Assembly (NCBI RefSeq): GCF_004152865.1
Contig: NZ_SEOO01000029.1
Location: 1-47,545, forward strand
Direction: 5' to 3'
DNA from: Sphingobium cupriresistens
GTDB lineage: Bacteria > Pseudomonadota > Alphaproteobacteria > Sphingomonadales > Sphingomonadaceae
DNA length: 47,545 nucleotides
Shown here: in pieces, positions 19,388-27,580 of the stretch
How the letters are laid out: the number at the start of each line of letters is the position of its first letter
Numbering within the stretch: position 1 is the stretch's first letter
Program-made: the position numbers and the translations under genes
The notes under the pieces: model-generated
Told to the model about the DNA's origin: nothing
Databases searched by the model: none
The model's input: the letters and a program-made list of their open reading frames with translations, nothing else

Positions 19388-20704
19388 TTACAACGCATTG
19401 CGGCTGGCGATTGCGCCATAGACGGCGGCGCTTGGTTTGGCGGTGCGGGCGAAGGTGACGGGGTCGACGCTGTGCAGGCCGAACTTCACCTTATAGCCAA
19501 ATATCCATTCGAAATTGTCGAGCAGCGACCAGTGGCAATAGCCCAGCACAGGCACGCCGTCGTCCATCACCTGCTTGAGGTCCGCGAGCGCTGCGGGGAT
19601 GAATGTGGCGCGGATGGTGTCGTCGGTCGTGCCGACGCCATGTTCCGACACCAGGATCGGCACGCCTGTCGCTTCATGGGCGTAGCGGACCGCGCCCGCG
19701 AGCGAAGGCGCCCAGACTTCGGTGCCAGACCAATTGACGATCGAACCGGCGGGCGTTGGCAGACGACCCTTGTCGCCCCAGAGCGCGCGCTCGTAATTCT
19801 GGACGCCCATGAAGTCGTCGGCCTTGGCGATGTCCAGCCAGTTGCCGTACAATTCCTTCCGCATGCGGTCGCGGATCGAGTTGTTGCCCACCGCTTGATC
19901 GTCCATGATCGCGAGGGAAAAGCCGACCGGCAGGTCGGGACGGACCGCCTTGATCGCCGCTTTGGCCGCCTTGTGCGCGGCCTCCAGACCAGTTTGCAAC
20001 GCGGGAAGATCTTCCACCCCCGCGACATTGGCGGCGACGAATTTCGGGACGCCCAGGCGCTTGGCCGCGGTTTCCAGCGTCAATTTCTGGATGTCCCACA
20101 CCTGCGGCGGCAGCATCGGCTTCAGCAGCAGCAGGATATTGGGTTCGTTGAAGGTGATGGCGCTGGCGATCCCCTTGCCCAGCGCGCGCATCGCCTTGTC
20201 GCAATAGCGAGCGAACAATTGCGCGCTTTCCGGATTGGTCCAGCCGCCCTGGGCGCTGAACCAGCGCGGCGCGGTGAAGTGGCTGAAGGTTACGATCGGG
20301 GCCAGGCCGCGCTGGATGCAGCCGTCTATGATCGCCTTGTAATGATCCAGCATCGCCTGGGAAAAGAGACCCTTTTCCGGCTCGATCCGCGCCCATTCGA
20401 TACCGAAGCGATAGGCATTGAGGCCCATGTCCTTGACCAGATCGAGATCGGCTTCCCACAGGTCGAAGCTGTTGCACGCATCGCGGGAGGGTTCGGCGAA
20501 GACGGTGGGCTGTTGGTTTTCGACAAACCAGAGATCGCTGGCGACGTTGTTGCCCTCGATCTGATGCGGCGCGGTGGCGACGCCCCAGTAGAAGCCCTTG
20601 GGGAAGCCAGGGCTGATGACAGCCTTGCGCGCGGCGATGGCGGGAGCGGCCATCATAGCCCCGGTCGCGATTCCGGTCGCGAGCAACGTCCTGCGATCGA
20701 GCAT
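19388..20704 (-). CDS. GH1 family beta-glucosidase-like enzyme with Tat signal
   Basis: Protein of 438 residues. It begins MLDRRTLLATGIATGAMM, a twin-arginine signal ending near AIA-ARK (about 25). The GH1 barrel follows: FYWGVATAPHQIEG, YRFGIEWARIEPEKG, acid/base Glu187 in TFNEPN, and nucleophile Glu354 in SEHGVGT, then DNFEWIFGYKVKFGLHSVD. The nucleophile loop is usually TENG; here it is SEHG, so the Asn is replaced by His while the Glu stays. It probably removes a beta-linked glucose or similar sugar in the periplasm. ATG 20704 is chosen because AGGAGA stands seven bases before it; an upstream frame would bury the Tat signal. Confidence 0.88.
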   Translation of the reverse strand: MLDRRTLLATGIATGAMMAAPAIAARKAVISPGFPKGFYWGVATAPHQIEGNNVASDLWFVENQQPTVFAEPSRDACNSFDLWEADLDLVKDMGLNAYRFGIEWARIEPEKGLFSQAMLDHYKAIIDGCIQRGLAPIVTFSHFTAPRWFSAQGGWTNPESAQLFARYCDKAMRALGKGIASAITFNEPNILLLLKPMLPPQVWDIQKLTLETAAKRLGVPKFVAANVAGVEDLPALQTGLEAAHKAAKAAIKAVRPDLPVGFSLAIMDDQAVGNNSIRDRMRKELYGNWLDIAKADDFMGVQNYERALWGDKGRLPTPAGSIVNWSGTEVWAPSLAGAVRYAHEATGVPILVSEHGVGTTDDTIRATFIPAALADLKQVMDDGVPVLGYCHWSLLDNFEWIFGYKVKFGLHSVDPVTFARTAKPSAAVYGAIASRNAL

Positions 20705-20717
20705 CTGTTTCTCCTGA

Positions 20718-21569
20718 TTATGATTGGGTGGTTTCGCGCACGAAAGCGCAGATTTCGTCCGATAGCCGCCGGTCGGCTGTGCCCAGATGCATGGACATGC
20801 TGTAATGATTATGGCCCGAATGAATAAAAGCGCGCGGCATCGCACCATGGCGGGCAAACCGGTCGTGCATTAATCCCAGAAACTCTGCCTGAAAACGCGG
20901 CGGGTCGAACTCGGCGCAGGCGAGCATCAGCGGCAATGGCGTGGCGGCGACCGCCTCCATCGGCATTCGGTCGGGATAGAGCGCCGGGTCGCCATAATAG
21001 AGCATGTCGCGCGCATCGAGCGGCGTGTAGCCGTAGAGGCCGGACAGCAGGATGGCGGCGCGGATGTCGCCCGCGCCAGCCAGTTTCAGATAGCCCGCCA
21101 CATGGACTGATCCGGCAGACGTGCCCATCAGCACGATTCGATCCGGGTCGCCGCCATGCTGCGCAGCATGATCCTTGATCCAGGCGGCGACCGCGGCGAC
21201 ATCCTCCGCCCCGGCGGGCCAGACATGATCGGGCGCCAGGCGATAATTGATAACGACGCCAAGAAACCCCGCCTGCGCCGCCATGCGGCCGACATTAGCG
21301 TTGGGCCAAGCATCGACCCCGCCTTTATCGCCCTTCAGGAACCCGCCGCCATGCACGAACACGAGGACAGGCGCGAGGCCGTCACCCTGCGGCCGATAGA
21401 TGTCGAGGCGGTGGCGTTCATGCGGGCCATAAACGACGTCCGCCGCCGCCATCGGCCGCTGCGCCAGCAGCGCCGACTGTTCGGCGTCGAAGAGCGCGCG
21501 GCATTGCGCAAGGACGGCCGGGCCAAGGTCCGTCCCCATGGCCGCTATGGATTGCCTGACTGGATTCAT
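20718..21569 (-). CDS. Cytoplasmic alpha/beta hydrolase, hormone-sensitive-lipase type
   Basis: Protein of 283 residues without a signal peptide. It has the HSL/acetyl-esterase oxyanion motif HGGG (73-76), nucleophile Ser151 in GTSAG, an acid in the AEFDPPRF region and a His in HSGHNHYS. The substrate would be a small ester, possibly an acyl group on the imported aglycone. It lies between the TonB-dependent receptor and the GH1 gene, only 13 bases from the GH1 start. Unlike the other two hydrolases of the locus it should act in the cytoplasm. Confidence 0.85.
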   Translation of the reverse strand: MNPVRQSIAAMGTDLGPAVLAQCRALFDAEQSALLAQRPMAAADVVYGPHERHRLDIYRPQGDGLAPVLVFVHGGGFLKGDKGGVDAWPNANVGRMAAQAGFLGVVINYRLAPDHVWPAGAEDVAAVAAWIKDHAAQHGGDPDRIVLMGTSAGSVHVAGYLKLAGAGDIRAAILLSGLYGYTPLDARDMLYYGDPALYPDRMPMEAVAATPLPLMLACAEFDPPRFQAEFLGLMHDRFARHGAMPRAFIHSGHNHYSMSMHLGTADRRLSDEICAFVRETTQS

Positions 21570-21600
21570 CTCCGCACCCTAACCACCTCGGCCACCAGCG

Positions 21601-21634
21601 AAAGGGGCATGGCGGCGAACCGCCATGCCCCTTT
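21601..21634 (-). terminator. Strong hairpin after the TonB-dependent receptor gene
   Basis: A perfect 15-base stem (arm AAAGGGGCATGGCGG and its complement) with a UUCG loop when read on the minus strand begins four bases after the receptor stop. The U-run is short (CCCUUUC), so it may only partly end transcripts and otherwise protect the upstream receptor mRNA. It would lower expression of the downstream hydrolases relative to the receptor. Confidence 0.75.
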
Positions 21635-21637
21635 CGA

Positions 21638-23851
21638 TCAGAATTTCGCGTCGAGTTGCAGGCCGACCTGGCGGAAGGACTGCGGACCATAAATGGCGCC
21701 GACGCCCGAACCGAAATTGCTCTGGAGCAGAGAGGGTTCGTGGACGTTGAACAGGTTGCGCACGAACACGCCCGCCGAATAGCGTTCATCCTCGCTGCGC
21801 ACGCCCAGGCGACCGCCAACCGTCCAGTGCGGACGGAAGGTTTCTTCGCTGCGCGAAGTATTCTGGTAACGGACCCGCGATTTCCAGATTGTGTCCGCCG
21901 CCAGGAAGCCGTTCAGACCAGCCGTCAGCGGCTGTTCATATTCACCCGACAGGGTGAATTTATAGCGTGGCGAATAGGCCAGTTGGCTGCCGCCAATGTC
22001 GGTGCTGTCATTGCCGATGAAGCCGCCCGGATAGGTCGCCTTGGTATAGATGAAGCCGGTGTTCATCGACAGCCGATCGGAAATCTGCCCGAACAGATTG
22101 ACTTCCGCGCCGCGCGTCTTGACCCCGTCGATGTTCGTCTGGGCACAGACAAGCTGGGCGGTGGTGGGGTTGACGGTACATTCCTGCGCCTGGAAATTCT
22201 TGATCTTGCTGTAGAAGACGCTGACGTCGAGCACCGCGCCGCCGAACAGCGTGGCCTTCATCCCCGCTTCGTAGGACATGGGGATTTCCGGCTGCACGAC
22301 ATAGGGCAGCAACGGCGCGGTCGGCACCGCGATCTGACCGCCCTTGAAGCCGCGCGATGCGGTGACATAGGCCATCAGCGACCGGTCGATGTCATATTGA
22401 ATGCCGGCGCGCCAGGATATCTTGTCGACATTGAGGATCTGGAAGCTTTCCGCGCCGGTTCCCGCGTCGGTCCGGTCGAGCGACAGGCGCCCGGCGGTGT
22501 AGCGTCCGCCCAGGATCAGGCGCAGCTTGTCAGTGGCGTGCAACGTGCCCTGACCGAAGATCGCCAGCGATTCATCCGTGATTTCGTTCAGGGCGCCGGG
22601 CGAATCCACCGGACGTATGACGAAGCCATTGGGCAGCGTCACCGAAATGGTGAAGCGTTCGGGCTGCTGCACCGTCTTCTGGTTTGAATAGAAGGCGCCG
22701 ACCGTATATTCGAAGACCGAATTGCTGGGCGACGACGCGCGGAATTCCTGCGTGAACAGGCGGATGTCGGTGCCTGTCGGGCCGCTTATGAGTTCCGACG
22801 CCAGCGGATCGGCGCGATAGATGTTGCCCAGCGTATTGCTGCTTTCCGTCTTGCGATAGGCAGTGATGGACGTCAGCGTCAGCGGACCGGCATCATAATC
22901 GACCTGCGCCGATCCACCCCATGCCTTGACCTTGCTGCTGAATTCATCCCCGACGCAGAAGGTCTGGTTGCCCTCGCCCGGCGTGATGCCGCAGCTGTTG
23001 AGCAGCGCGGTGTTGGCAGCGGTGTTCGACAGGAAGGTGAAGAAGTCGCCGCCATTGTCCGCCGACCCCTTCGACCAGTCGCCGATCAGGTTGACGGTCA
23101 GGTCTTCGCTCGCATTCCACAGGAACCGGCCACGCACGGCGTAGCGATTGACGTCGTTCCAGTCGCCGGTGACGGCATTAAGGTTCACGCCCTGCCGCGT
23201 GTTGCTCATACCCGACACGCGCAGCGCGCTGGTGGAGCTGAACGGCACGTTGATGACGCCCTGAACGACCTGCTGGCCATATTTGGACCCCACGGTCCCG
23301 GCATCGGACAATTCGGTGCGCACGCGCCCGCTAAATTCGTTAGGGTCAGGCGCGTTGGTGGTGATGTTGATGACGCCGGCCGATGTGGTCAGGCCGAACA
23401 AGGTGCCTTGCGGCCCCTTGAGCACTTCGATCCGCGACACGTCGAACAGGTCGGAGATATTGGCGTTGCCCTGGCTCACCTGGTCGACGACGACACCTAC
23501 GGATGCGACAGCGCCGGGCGAGAAGCTTTGCGTACCGATGCCGCGGATCGATCCGCCGCCGCCGGTATTCTGCGACGGGGCCGACTGGATTTCCAGCGAG
23601 GGGGCGACGCGGTTGAGGTCGTTCAGATTATTGACCTGCTGGCGCTCCAGCTGCTTCTGGCTGGCGACGGTGATCGAAATCGGCACCTCCGTCACCTTTT
23701 CCTGTCGGCGCTGTGCGGTCACGATGATGTCGGACATGGCCGATTCCGCCGGCTCCTGTGGCGTAGCGGCATCCTGGGCAAAGGCGGGTGCGGCGATGGC
23801 GAACGTGCTGACGCTCGCCATGGCCAGAATGGGCTTGTGGAATATGCGCAT
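21638..23851 (-). CDS. TonB-dependent outer-membrane receptor
   Basis: Protein of 737 residues. A signal peptide (1 to about 26, ending AFAQD) is followed by the plug domain (IIVTAQRRQEKVTEVPISITV ..., SIRGIGTQSFSPGAV, VLKGPQGTLFG) and a 22-strand barrel ending in Phe (QVGLQLDAKF). It belongs to the sphingomonad receptor group that takes up varied organic substrates, energised by TonB. The neighbours argue for a phenolic glycoside rather than iron. ATG 23851 is chosen because GGGGAGGAGAC lies close upstream; a start eight residues earlier is poorer. It lies 38 bases after the FAH-family gene on the same strand. Confidence 0.93.
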   Translation of the reverse strand: MRIFHKPILAMASVSTFAIAAPAFAQDAATPQEPAESAMSDIIVTAQRRQEKVTEVPISITVASQKQLERQQVNNLNDLNRVAPSLEIQSAPSQNTGGGGSIRGIGTQSFSPGAVASVGVVVDQVSQGNANISDLFDVSRIEVLKGPQGTLFGLTTSAGVINITTNAPDPNEFSGRVRTELSDAGTVGSKYGQQVVQGVINVPFSSTSALRVSGMSNTRQGVNLNAVTGDWNDVNRYAVRGRFLWNASEDLTVNLIGDWSKGSADNGGDFFTFLSNTAANTALLNSCGITPGEGNQTFCVGDEFSSKVKAWGGSAQVDYDAGPLTLTSITAYRKTESSNTLGNIYRADPLASELISGPTGTDIRLFTQEFRASSPSNSVFEYTVGAFYSNQKTVQQPERFTISVTLPNGFVIRPVDSPGALNEITDESLAIFGQGTLHATDKLRLILGGRYTAGRLSLDRTDAGTGAESFQILNVDKISWRAGIQYDIDRSLMAYVTASRGFKGGQIAVPTAPLLPYVVQPEIPMSYEAGMKATLFGGAVLDVSVFYSKIKNFQAQECTVNPTTAQLVCAQTNIDGVKTRGAEVNLFGQISDRLSMNTGFIYTKATYPGGFIGNDSTDIGGSQLAYSPRYKFTLSGEYEQPLTAGLNGFLAADTIWKSRVRYQNTSRSEETFRPHWTVGGRLGVRSEDERYSAGVFVRNLFNVHEPSLLQSNFGSGVGAIYGPQSFRQVGLQLDAKF

Positions 23852-23889
23852 GGTGTCTCCTCCCCTTCTTATCATTGGATAATATAGGC

Positions 23890-24720
23890 TTATTGTTCGT
23901 CGATGATGCGGTTGGCGAGCGTGCCGATGGCGCCGATGGTGACCTCGACCTTGTCGCCCGCGTGCATATAGAGCGGCGGGGTGCGCTTATCGCCGACGCC
24001 GCCGGGCGTACCGGTGGCGATGACGTCGCCCGGCGCCAGCGGCGTGAAGGCACTGATATATTCGATGACCGTGGGGATATCCCAAATCATGTCGGCGATC
24101 GGCTGGTCCTGCACCATGTCGCCATTGAGGCAGGTCTGGACGCGCAGCGCGCCCAGATCATCAATCTCGTCCACCGTCACCAGCGCGGGGCCAAAGCCGC
24201 CGGTGCCGGGAAAAGTCTTGCCCGGCGTGAACTGGATATTGTGGCGCTGCCAGTCGCGCGCCGATCCGTCGTTGAAGACGGCATAGCCAGCGACATGGCT
24301 CAACGCATCGGTGGCGGCAACCTTGTGGCACGGCTTGCCGATGACGATCGCCAGTTCGCCTTCATAATCAAAGCGGGTCGTCACGGCGGGCTTCACCATC
24401 GGCTGGCCATCGGCGACCAGGCTGTCGGCATAGCGCACAAAGATGGCGGGATGCGCCTTCTGCTCCCGGCCGGTTTCCTTGACATGCTCGGCATAGTTCA
24501 GCCCGACGCACAGTATCTTGGCGGGATCGGGGATAACCGGCAGCAACACAATGTCGGCGGCGGCATAGGTCGCGCCGTCAGCCAGCGTCGCCAGGCTGCC
24601 GTCGGTCAGCGCGGCCTTCAGGCTGGGCGTCGCGCCGGTCGCCAGTTCGATGATCGTTGCGCCGTCCTGGCGGCCGAAGCTGGGGGTGCCGTCGGGGCGG
24701 CGGAAACTGACATAGCGCAT
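23890..24720 (-). CDS. Fumarylacetoacetate-hydrolase (FAH) family enzyme
   Basis: Protein of 276 residues of the FAH superfamily, which cuts or hydrates the ring-opened ketoacids of aromatic pathways (C-C bond hydrolases, HpcE/FahA-like). Metal ligands are visible: YEGELAIVIGK (Glu120, Glu122) and FNDGSARDWQ (Asp151), with Lys168 in PGKTFPGTGGFGP and the GTPGGVG turn (about 237-243). Its ATG overlaps the stop of the extradiol dioxygenase gene by one base. It is therefore the likely next step after ring opening. Alternative roles for the family are acylpyruvase or oxaloacetate decarboxylase. Confidence 0.9.
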   Translation of the reverse strand: MRYVSFRRPDGTPSFGRQDGATIIELATGATPSLKAALTDGSLATLADGATYAAADIVLLPVIPDPAKILCVGLNYAEHVKETGREQKAHPAIFVRYADSLVADGQPMVKPAVTTRFDYEGELAIVIGKPCHKVAATDALSHVAGYAVFNDGSARDWQRHNIQFTPGKTFPGTGGFGPALVTVDEIDDLGALRVQTCLNGDMVQDQPIADMIWDIPTVIEYISAFTPLAPGDVIATGTPGGVGDKRTPPLYMHAGDKVEVTIGAIGTLANRIIDEQ

Positions 24721-25640
24721 TAGTGATTTTCCTCTGTCAGGACGTCGATCGGGTGGGCCAGGGATTGGGGCTGCCAGTCGCGGCGATGGCGGAATTTTTC
24801 TTCGGCAGCGCGCAGCCCGTCGAAATTCTTGTCGGACATGCCCCACTGGTCGATCCGCTTTTCGGGCCAGGTCCAGTCTTCCGGCGCGCCGGGCCGATAG
24901 TCGTCGGGCACCTTGTTCACGGCGGTCGAAAATTCGATCACCGGGCCGAACGGGGCGATGAAATAGGCGAAGACATTGGCGCCGGGGCCATGACGGCCCG
25001 GCCCCCAGGCCGGCGCCATATCCTGATCGCGCAGGCGACCGATGCCGCGCATCACCGCGTCCAGATCCTCCATCTCGAAGGCGATATGGTTGAGGCTGGA
25101 AATCCCCGCGCGGGCGAAGGCGGTGCTATGGTGCGAGTCATTGCAGCGCACGAACACCATGCCCTTGGTCCGGTCCGACACGCGGAAGCCCAATGCGTCC
25201 TCGGCCAGATGACCGGTCATTTCCGCCTCGGCGGAATTGAACACCACATGGGTCAGCTTGACCGGCAGGTCCGCGCCCTCGATCGGTTCGACCTCCTGCG
25301 CGTCGACCAGGAAGCGCAGCAATTCGCCTTCGGCCAGTTCCACGATGATGCCATGGCCGCCGCCCAAGTCTTCTGAGACGACAGGCATTGCGGGGAGACC
25401 CGCAATGGTGACGCTGCGCTTCAGTTGCTCCAGCCGGTCGGACGTGCAGACGAAGGTGGTCGACCGGACATAGGCGTCAGCCGACTCCTCGAACGCGACG
25501 AGATAGGGGAAAGTCCCTGATCCGCGCAGATAATGGATGTCGCCAATCACCTTCGCCGGGGCCATGCCCCAGATGTCGGTCATAAAGGTGGCGGCGTCCG
25601 CCGCGCCCGGCATCGCCAGTTCGATGCTGCGAAGTCTCAT
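24720..25640 (-). CDS. Type I extradiol ring-cleavage dioxygenase (VOC superfamily)
   Basis: Protein of 306 residues with two vicinal-oxygen-chelate modules. The C-terminal module carries a full active site with spacings close to BphC: metal ligands His131 (THVVF), His185 (NHIAFE) and Glu236 (VIEFS), plus second-sphere His171 (SHH), His217 and Tyr226. His217-Tyr226-Glu236 match the nine- and ten-residue spacing of BphC His241-Tyr250-Glu260. This is strong support for a true Fe(II) catechol-cleaving enzyme rather than a generic glyoxalase. It overlaps its neighbours by four bases (GlcG-like gene) and one base (FAH gene), so it is translated with them. Confidence 0.85.
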   Translation of the reverse strand: MRLRSIELAMPGAADAATFMTDIWGMAPAKVIGDIHYLRGSGTFPYLVAFEESADAYVRSTTFVCTSDRLEQLKRSVTIAGLPAMPVVSEDLGGGHGIIVELAEGELLRFLVDAQEVEPIEGADLPVKLTHVVFNSAEAEMTGHLAEDALGFRVSDRTKGMVFVRCNDSHHSTAFARAGISSLNHIAFEMEDLDAVMRGIGRLRDQDMAPAWGPGRHGPGANVFAYFIAPFGPVIEFSTAVNKVPDDYRPGAPEDWTWPEKRIDQWGMSDKNFDGLRAAEEKFRHRRDWQPQSLAHPIDVLTEENH

Positions 25641-26068
25641 GATTGCACTCCATGGGAAAGTCCGGCGGCCAGGATGCCGGCAATGGCGCAGGCTTCGTCG
25701 CAGTCGCCGGTGTCGCCGCTGATCCCGACGGCGCCCATAACCGCGCCTTCCAAATCGCGGATCAGGACGCCGCCGGGGGACAAAGCGAGTTGGCCGCTAG
25801 TGACGGCCACCACACTCTGGAAGAAACCGGGGTTGGCGGCGGCGCGGGTTGCAATGACCCGCGTATCCGCCCCCATACCCAGTGCGCCCGTGGCTTTGGC
25901 CTTGGCGATATCGAAACGGAACAGGCTGGCGCCATCCTCCCGCGCGAAGGCGACGGGATGCGCGCCGGCATCGAGCAGGACGACGGCCAGCGGCTGCGCA
26001 CCTTGCGCCCGGCCATGGCCCAGTGCGGCGTCGATGATGCGACGCGCCTGATCCAGAGAAAGGGTCAT
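25637..26068 (-). CDS. GlcG/HbpS-like protein (DUF336)
   Basis: Protein of 143 residues of the GlcG/HbpS family: LSLDQARRIIDAALGHGRAQGAQPLAVVLLDAGAHPVAFAREDGA, then FDIAKAKATGALGMG and PGGVLIRDLEGAVMGAVGISGDTGDCDEACA. Some members bind haem, others sit in aromatic or glycolate operons without a proven activity. It overlaps the FAD-monooxygenase gene and the dioxygenase gene by four bases each, so it is part of the same translational unit. A helper role such as metal or cofactor handling, or action on an unstable intermediate, is inferred. Confidence 0.85.
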   Translation of the reverse strand: MTLSLDQARRIIDAALGHGRAQGAQPLAVVLLDAGAHPVAFAREDGASLFRFDIAKAKATGALGMGADTRVIATRAAANPGFFQSVVAVTSGQLALSPGGVLIRDLEGAVMGAVGISGDTGDCDEACAIAGILAAGLSHGVQS

Positions 26069-27564
26069 GCGGCGATCTCCTGACGGAAGGCGCCGGCGAC
26101 CAGCGCATCGCGCCGGGCGATCAGGTCGCCCCCCTTGCCGGTGCCGAAAACATAATGGTCGGGCCGGACCAACACGGCATCGGCCTTCCGATCGGCCAGC
26201 CAGGCGGCGATCGCGCCGCCATCGGCCAGTTGCGTGAGGTCTACGACCGTGACGTCACCGCTCTCCACCATGGCGCGGGTGAAGAGACGCCAGCCGCTGC
26301 CGGTAACGTCGTCCAGCAGGCGATCCCCCACGCGGGGCTGGATGAAACGCTCACCCGCGCCCGGCGTGCCGGCCGCGACGATGCCCGTCGAGATGGCGGG
26401 GATCAGGTCGGCGGCGGTGCCATGCTGCGCGCCCTTGGCGGCTTCGCGCATCTGCGCGTCGCGCTCGGCGGCCGCTTGCGGGTCCAGCATACAGATATAG
26501 CGCCCCGCGGCGACAGCGGCGGTGATGACCGCACGGACATGGGGATCGCGTTCGGGCTGATAGCTGTCGAGCAGCGCGTCGGGCGCCGCGCCCTTCACCA
26601 CCATCTCCAGCTTCCAGGCCAGGTTGGCGACGTCGCGCAGGCCGTGGCACATGCCTTGCCCGAAAAAGGGCGGCGTCTGATGCGCGGCATCGCCGGCCAG
26701 GAAGACGCCGCCCGTCCGCCATCGCTCGGCGATCAAACCATGGAAGCGATAGGTCGCCGCGCGCACGATCCTGTGCGGAACCCCGGAGAGATAGGGTTCG
26801 ACAAGGGCTGCAACCGAATCCGGCTCCATCATCGCCTGGTCGTCTTCGCCGGGCAGCAGCATGAACTCCCAGCGGCGGTGATTGCCGCGCCCCGGCACGA
26901 TCGTCGCCGGGCGCTTGGGATCGCAGATCATCACCGACAGCTTTTGCAGGTCGGCGGCGTCGGGGAAGCCCCACAGGTCGGGGAAGCGCACCGGCCCATC
27001 GACTTCGGCATCGACCACCAACCAGGGCTCTTCAAAATCCAGATCGTCCAGCTTTATGTCCAGCGCCTTGCGCACCGCGCTGCGCGATCCGTCGCAGGCG
27101 ATGACGTAGCGAGCCTGCTCTGTCCGACCTTCGGAAAGCCGCAGCGTGACGCCGTTTTCGTTCTCCTCCAGCCCTTCAAATGAGACGCCGAGTTGGACAG
27201 TTATATTAGGGTAATCGGTCAGCGCCTCGCGGAGATGATCCTCCAGTTCGGGCTGGTAGAAGAAATAGTCGTTGGACCAGCTAAACGGCCGCGCCCGCCC
27301 GACCGTGCCCATGTAGCGGATGACGCCATGGTCGGCGCCGACATGCAGATGCCCTTCGGTGTCGCGCATGTCGCCCGCCACCCGGTCGATCACGCCAGCC
27401 GACTGGAACAGGCGCATCATTTCGTGATCCAGATGGACCGCGCGCGGCAGAGGATAGGGGTTCGCCTCCTGCTCGATCACCAGGATCGACAGGCCGGATT
27501 TCCCAAGGAGATTGGCCGCAAAGGCCCCCACCGGCCCGCAGCCGATGATTGCAACGTCGAACAT
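26065..27564 (-). CDS. MhpA-like FAD-dependent aromatic hydroxylase
   Basis: Protein of 499 residues in the family of class A flavoprotein monooxygenases close to MhpA (3-(3-hydroxyphenyl)propionate hydroxylase). Motifs are GCGPVG for FAD/AMP binding (residues 8-13), the CDGSRSAVRK segment with DG at 158-159, and GDAAHQTPPFFGQGMCHGLRD (from 291). It would add a second OH next to a phenolic OH using NAD(P)H and O2, making the catechol for the dioxygenase encoded two genes downstream. FdeE of Herbaspirillum, a naringenin 8-hydroxylase, is of this type. It begins 17 bases after the amidohydrolase stop. Confidence 0.9.
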   Translation of the reverse strand: MFDVAIIGCGPVGAFAANLLGKSGLSILVIEQEANPYPLPRAVHLDHEMMRLFQSAGVIDRVAGDMRDTEGHLHVGADHGVIRYMGTVGRARPFSWSNDYFFYQPELEDHLREALTDYPNITVQLGVSFEGLEENENGVTLRLSEGRTEQARYVIACDGSRSAVRKALDIKLDDLDFEEPWLVVDAEVDGPVRFPDLWGFPDAADLQKLSVMICDPKRPATIVPGRGNHRRWEFMLLPGEDDQAMMEPDSVAALVEPYLSGVPHRIVRAATYRFHGLIAERWRTGGVFLAGDAAHQTPPFFGQGMCHGLRDVANLAWKLEMVVKGAAPDALLDSYQPERDPHVRAVITAAVAAGRYICMLDPQAAAERDAQMREAAKGAQHGTAADLIPAISTGIVAAGTPGAGERFIQPRVGDRLLDDVTGSGWRLFTRAMVESGDVTVVDLTQLADGGAIAAWLADRKADAVLVRPDHYVFGTGKGGDLIARRDALVAGAFRQEIAA

Positions 27565-27580
27565 GGCGGCATCTTTCCGG

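Noticed and set aside
18470..20827. 785-residue open frame antisense to the esterase and GH1 genes
   Set aside because: It shows the same antisense composition and spans three well-supported genes on the other strand.
24720..25640. Plain glyoxalase/bleomycin-resistance protein
   Set aside because: Length of two full modules and the six active-site positions fit an extradiol dioxygenase better.
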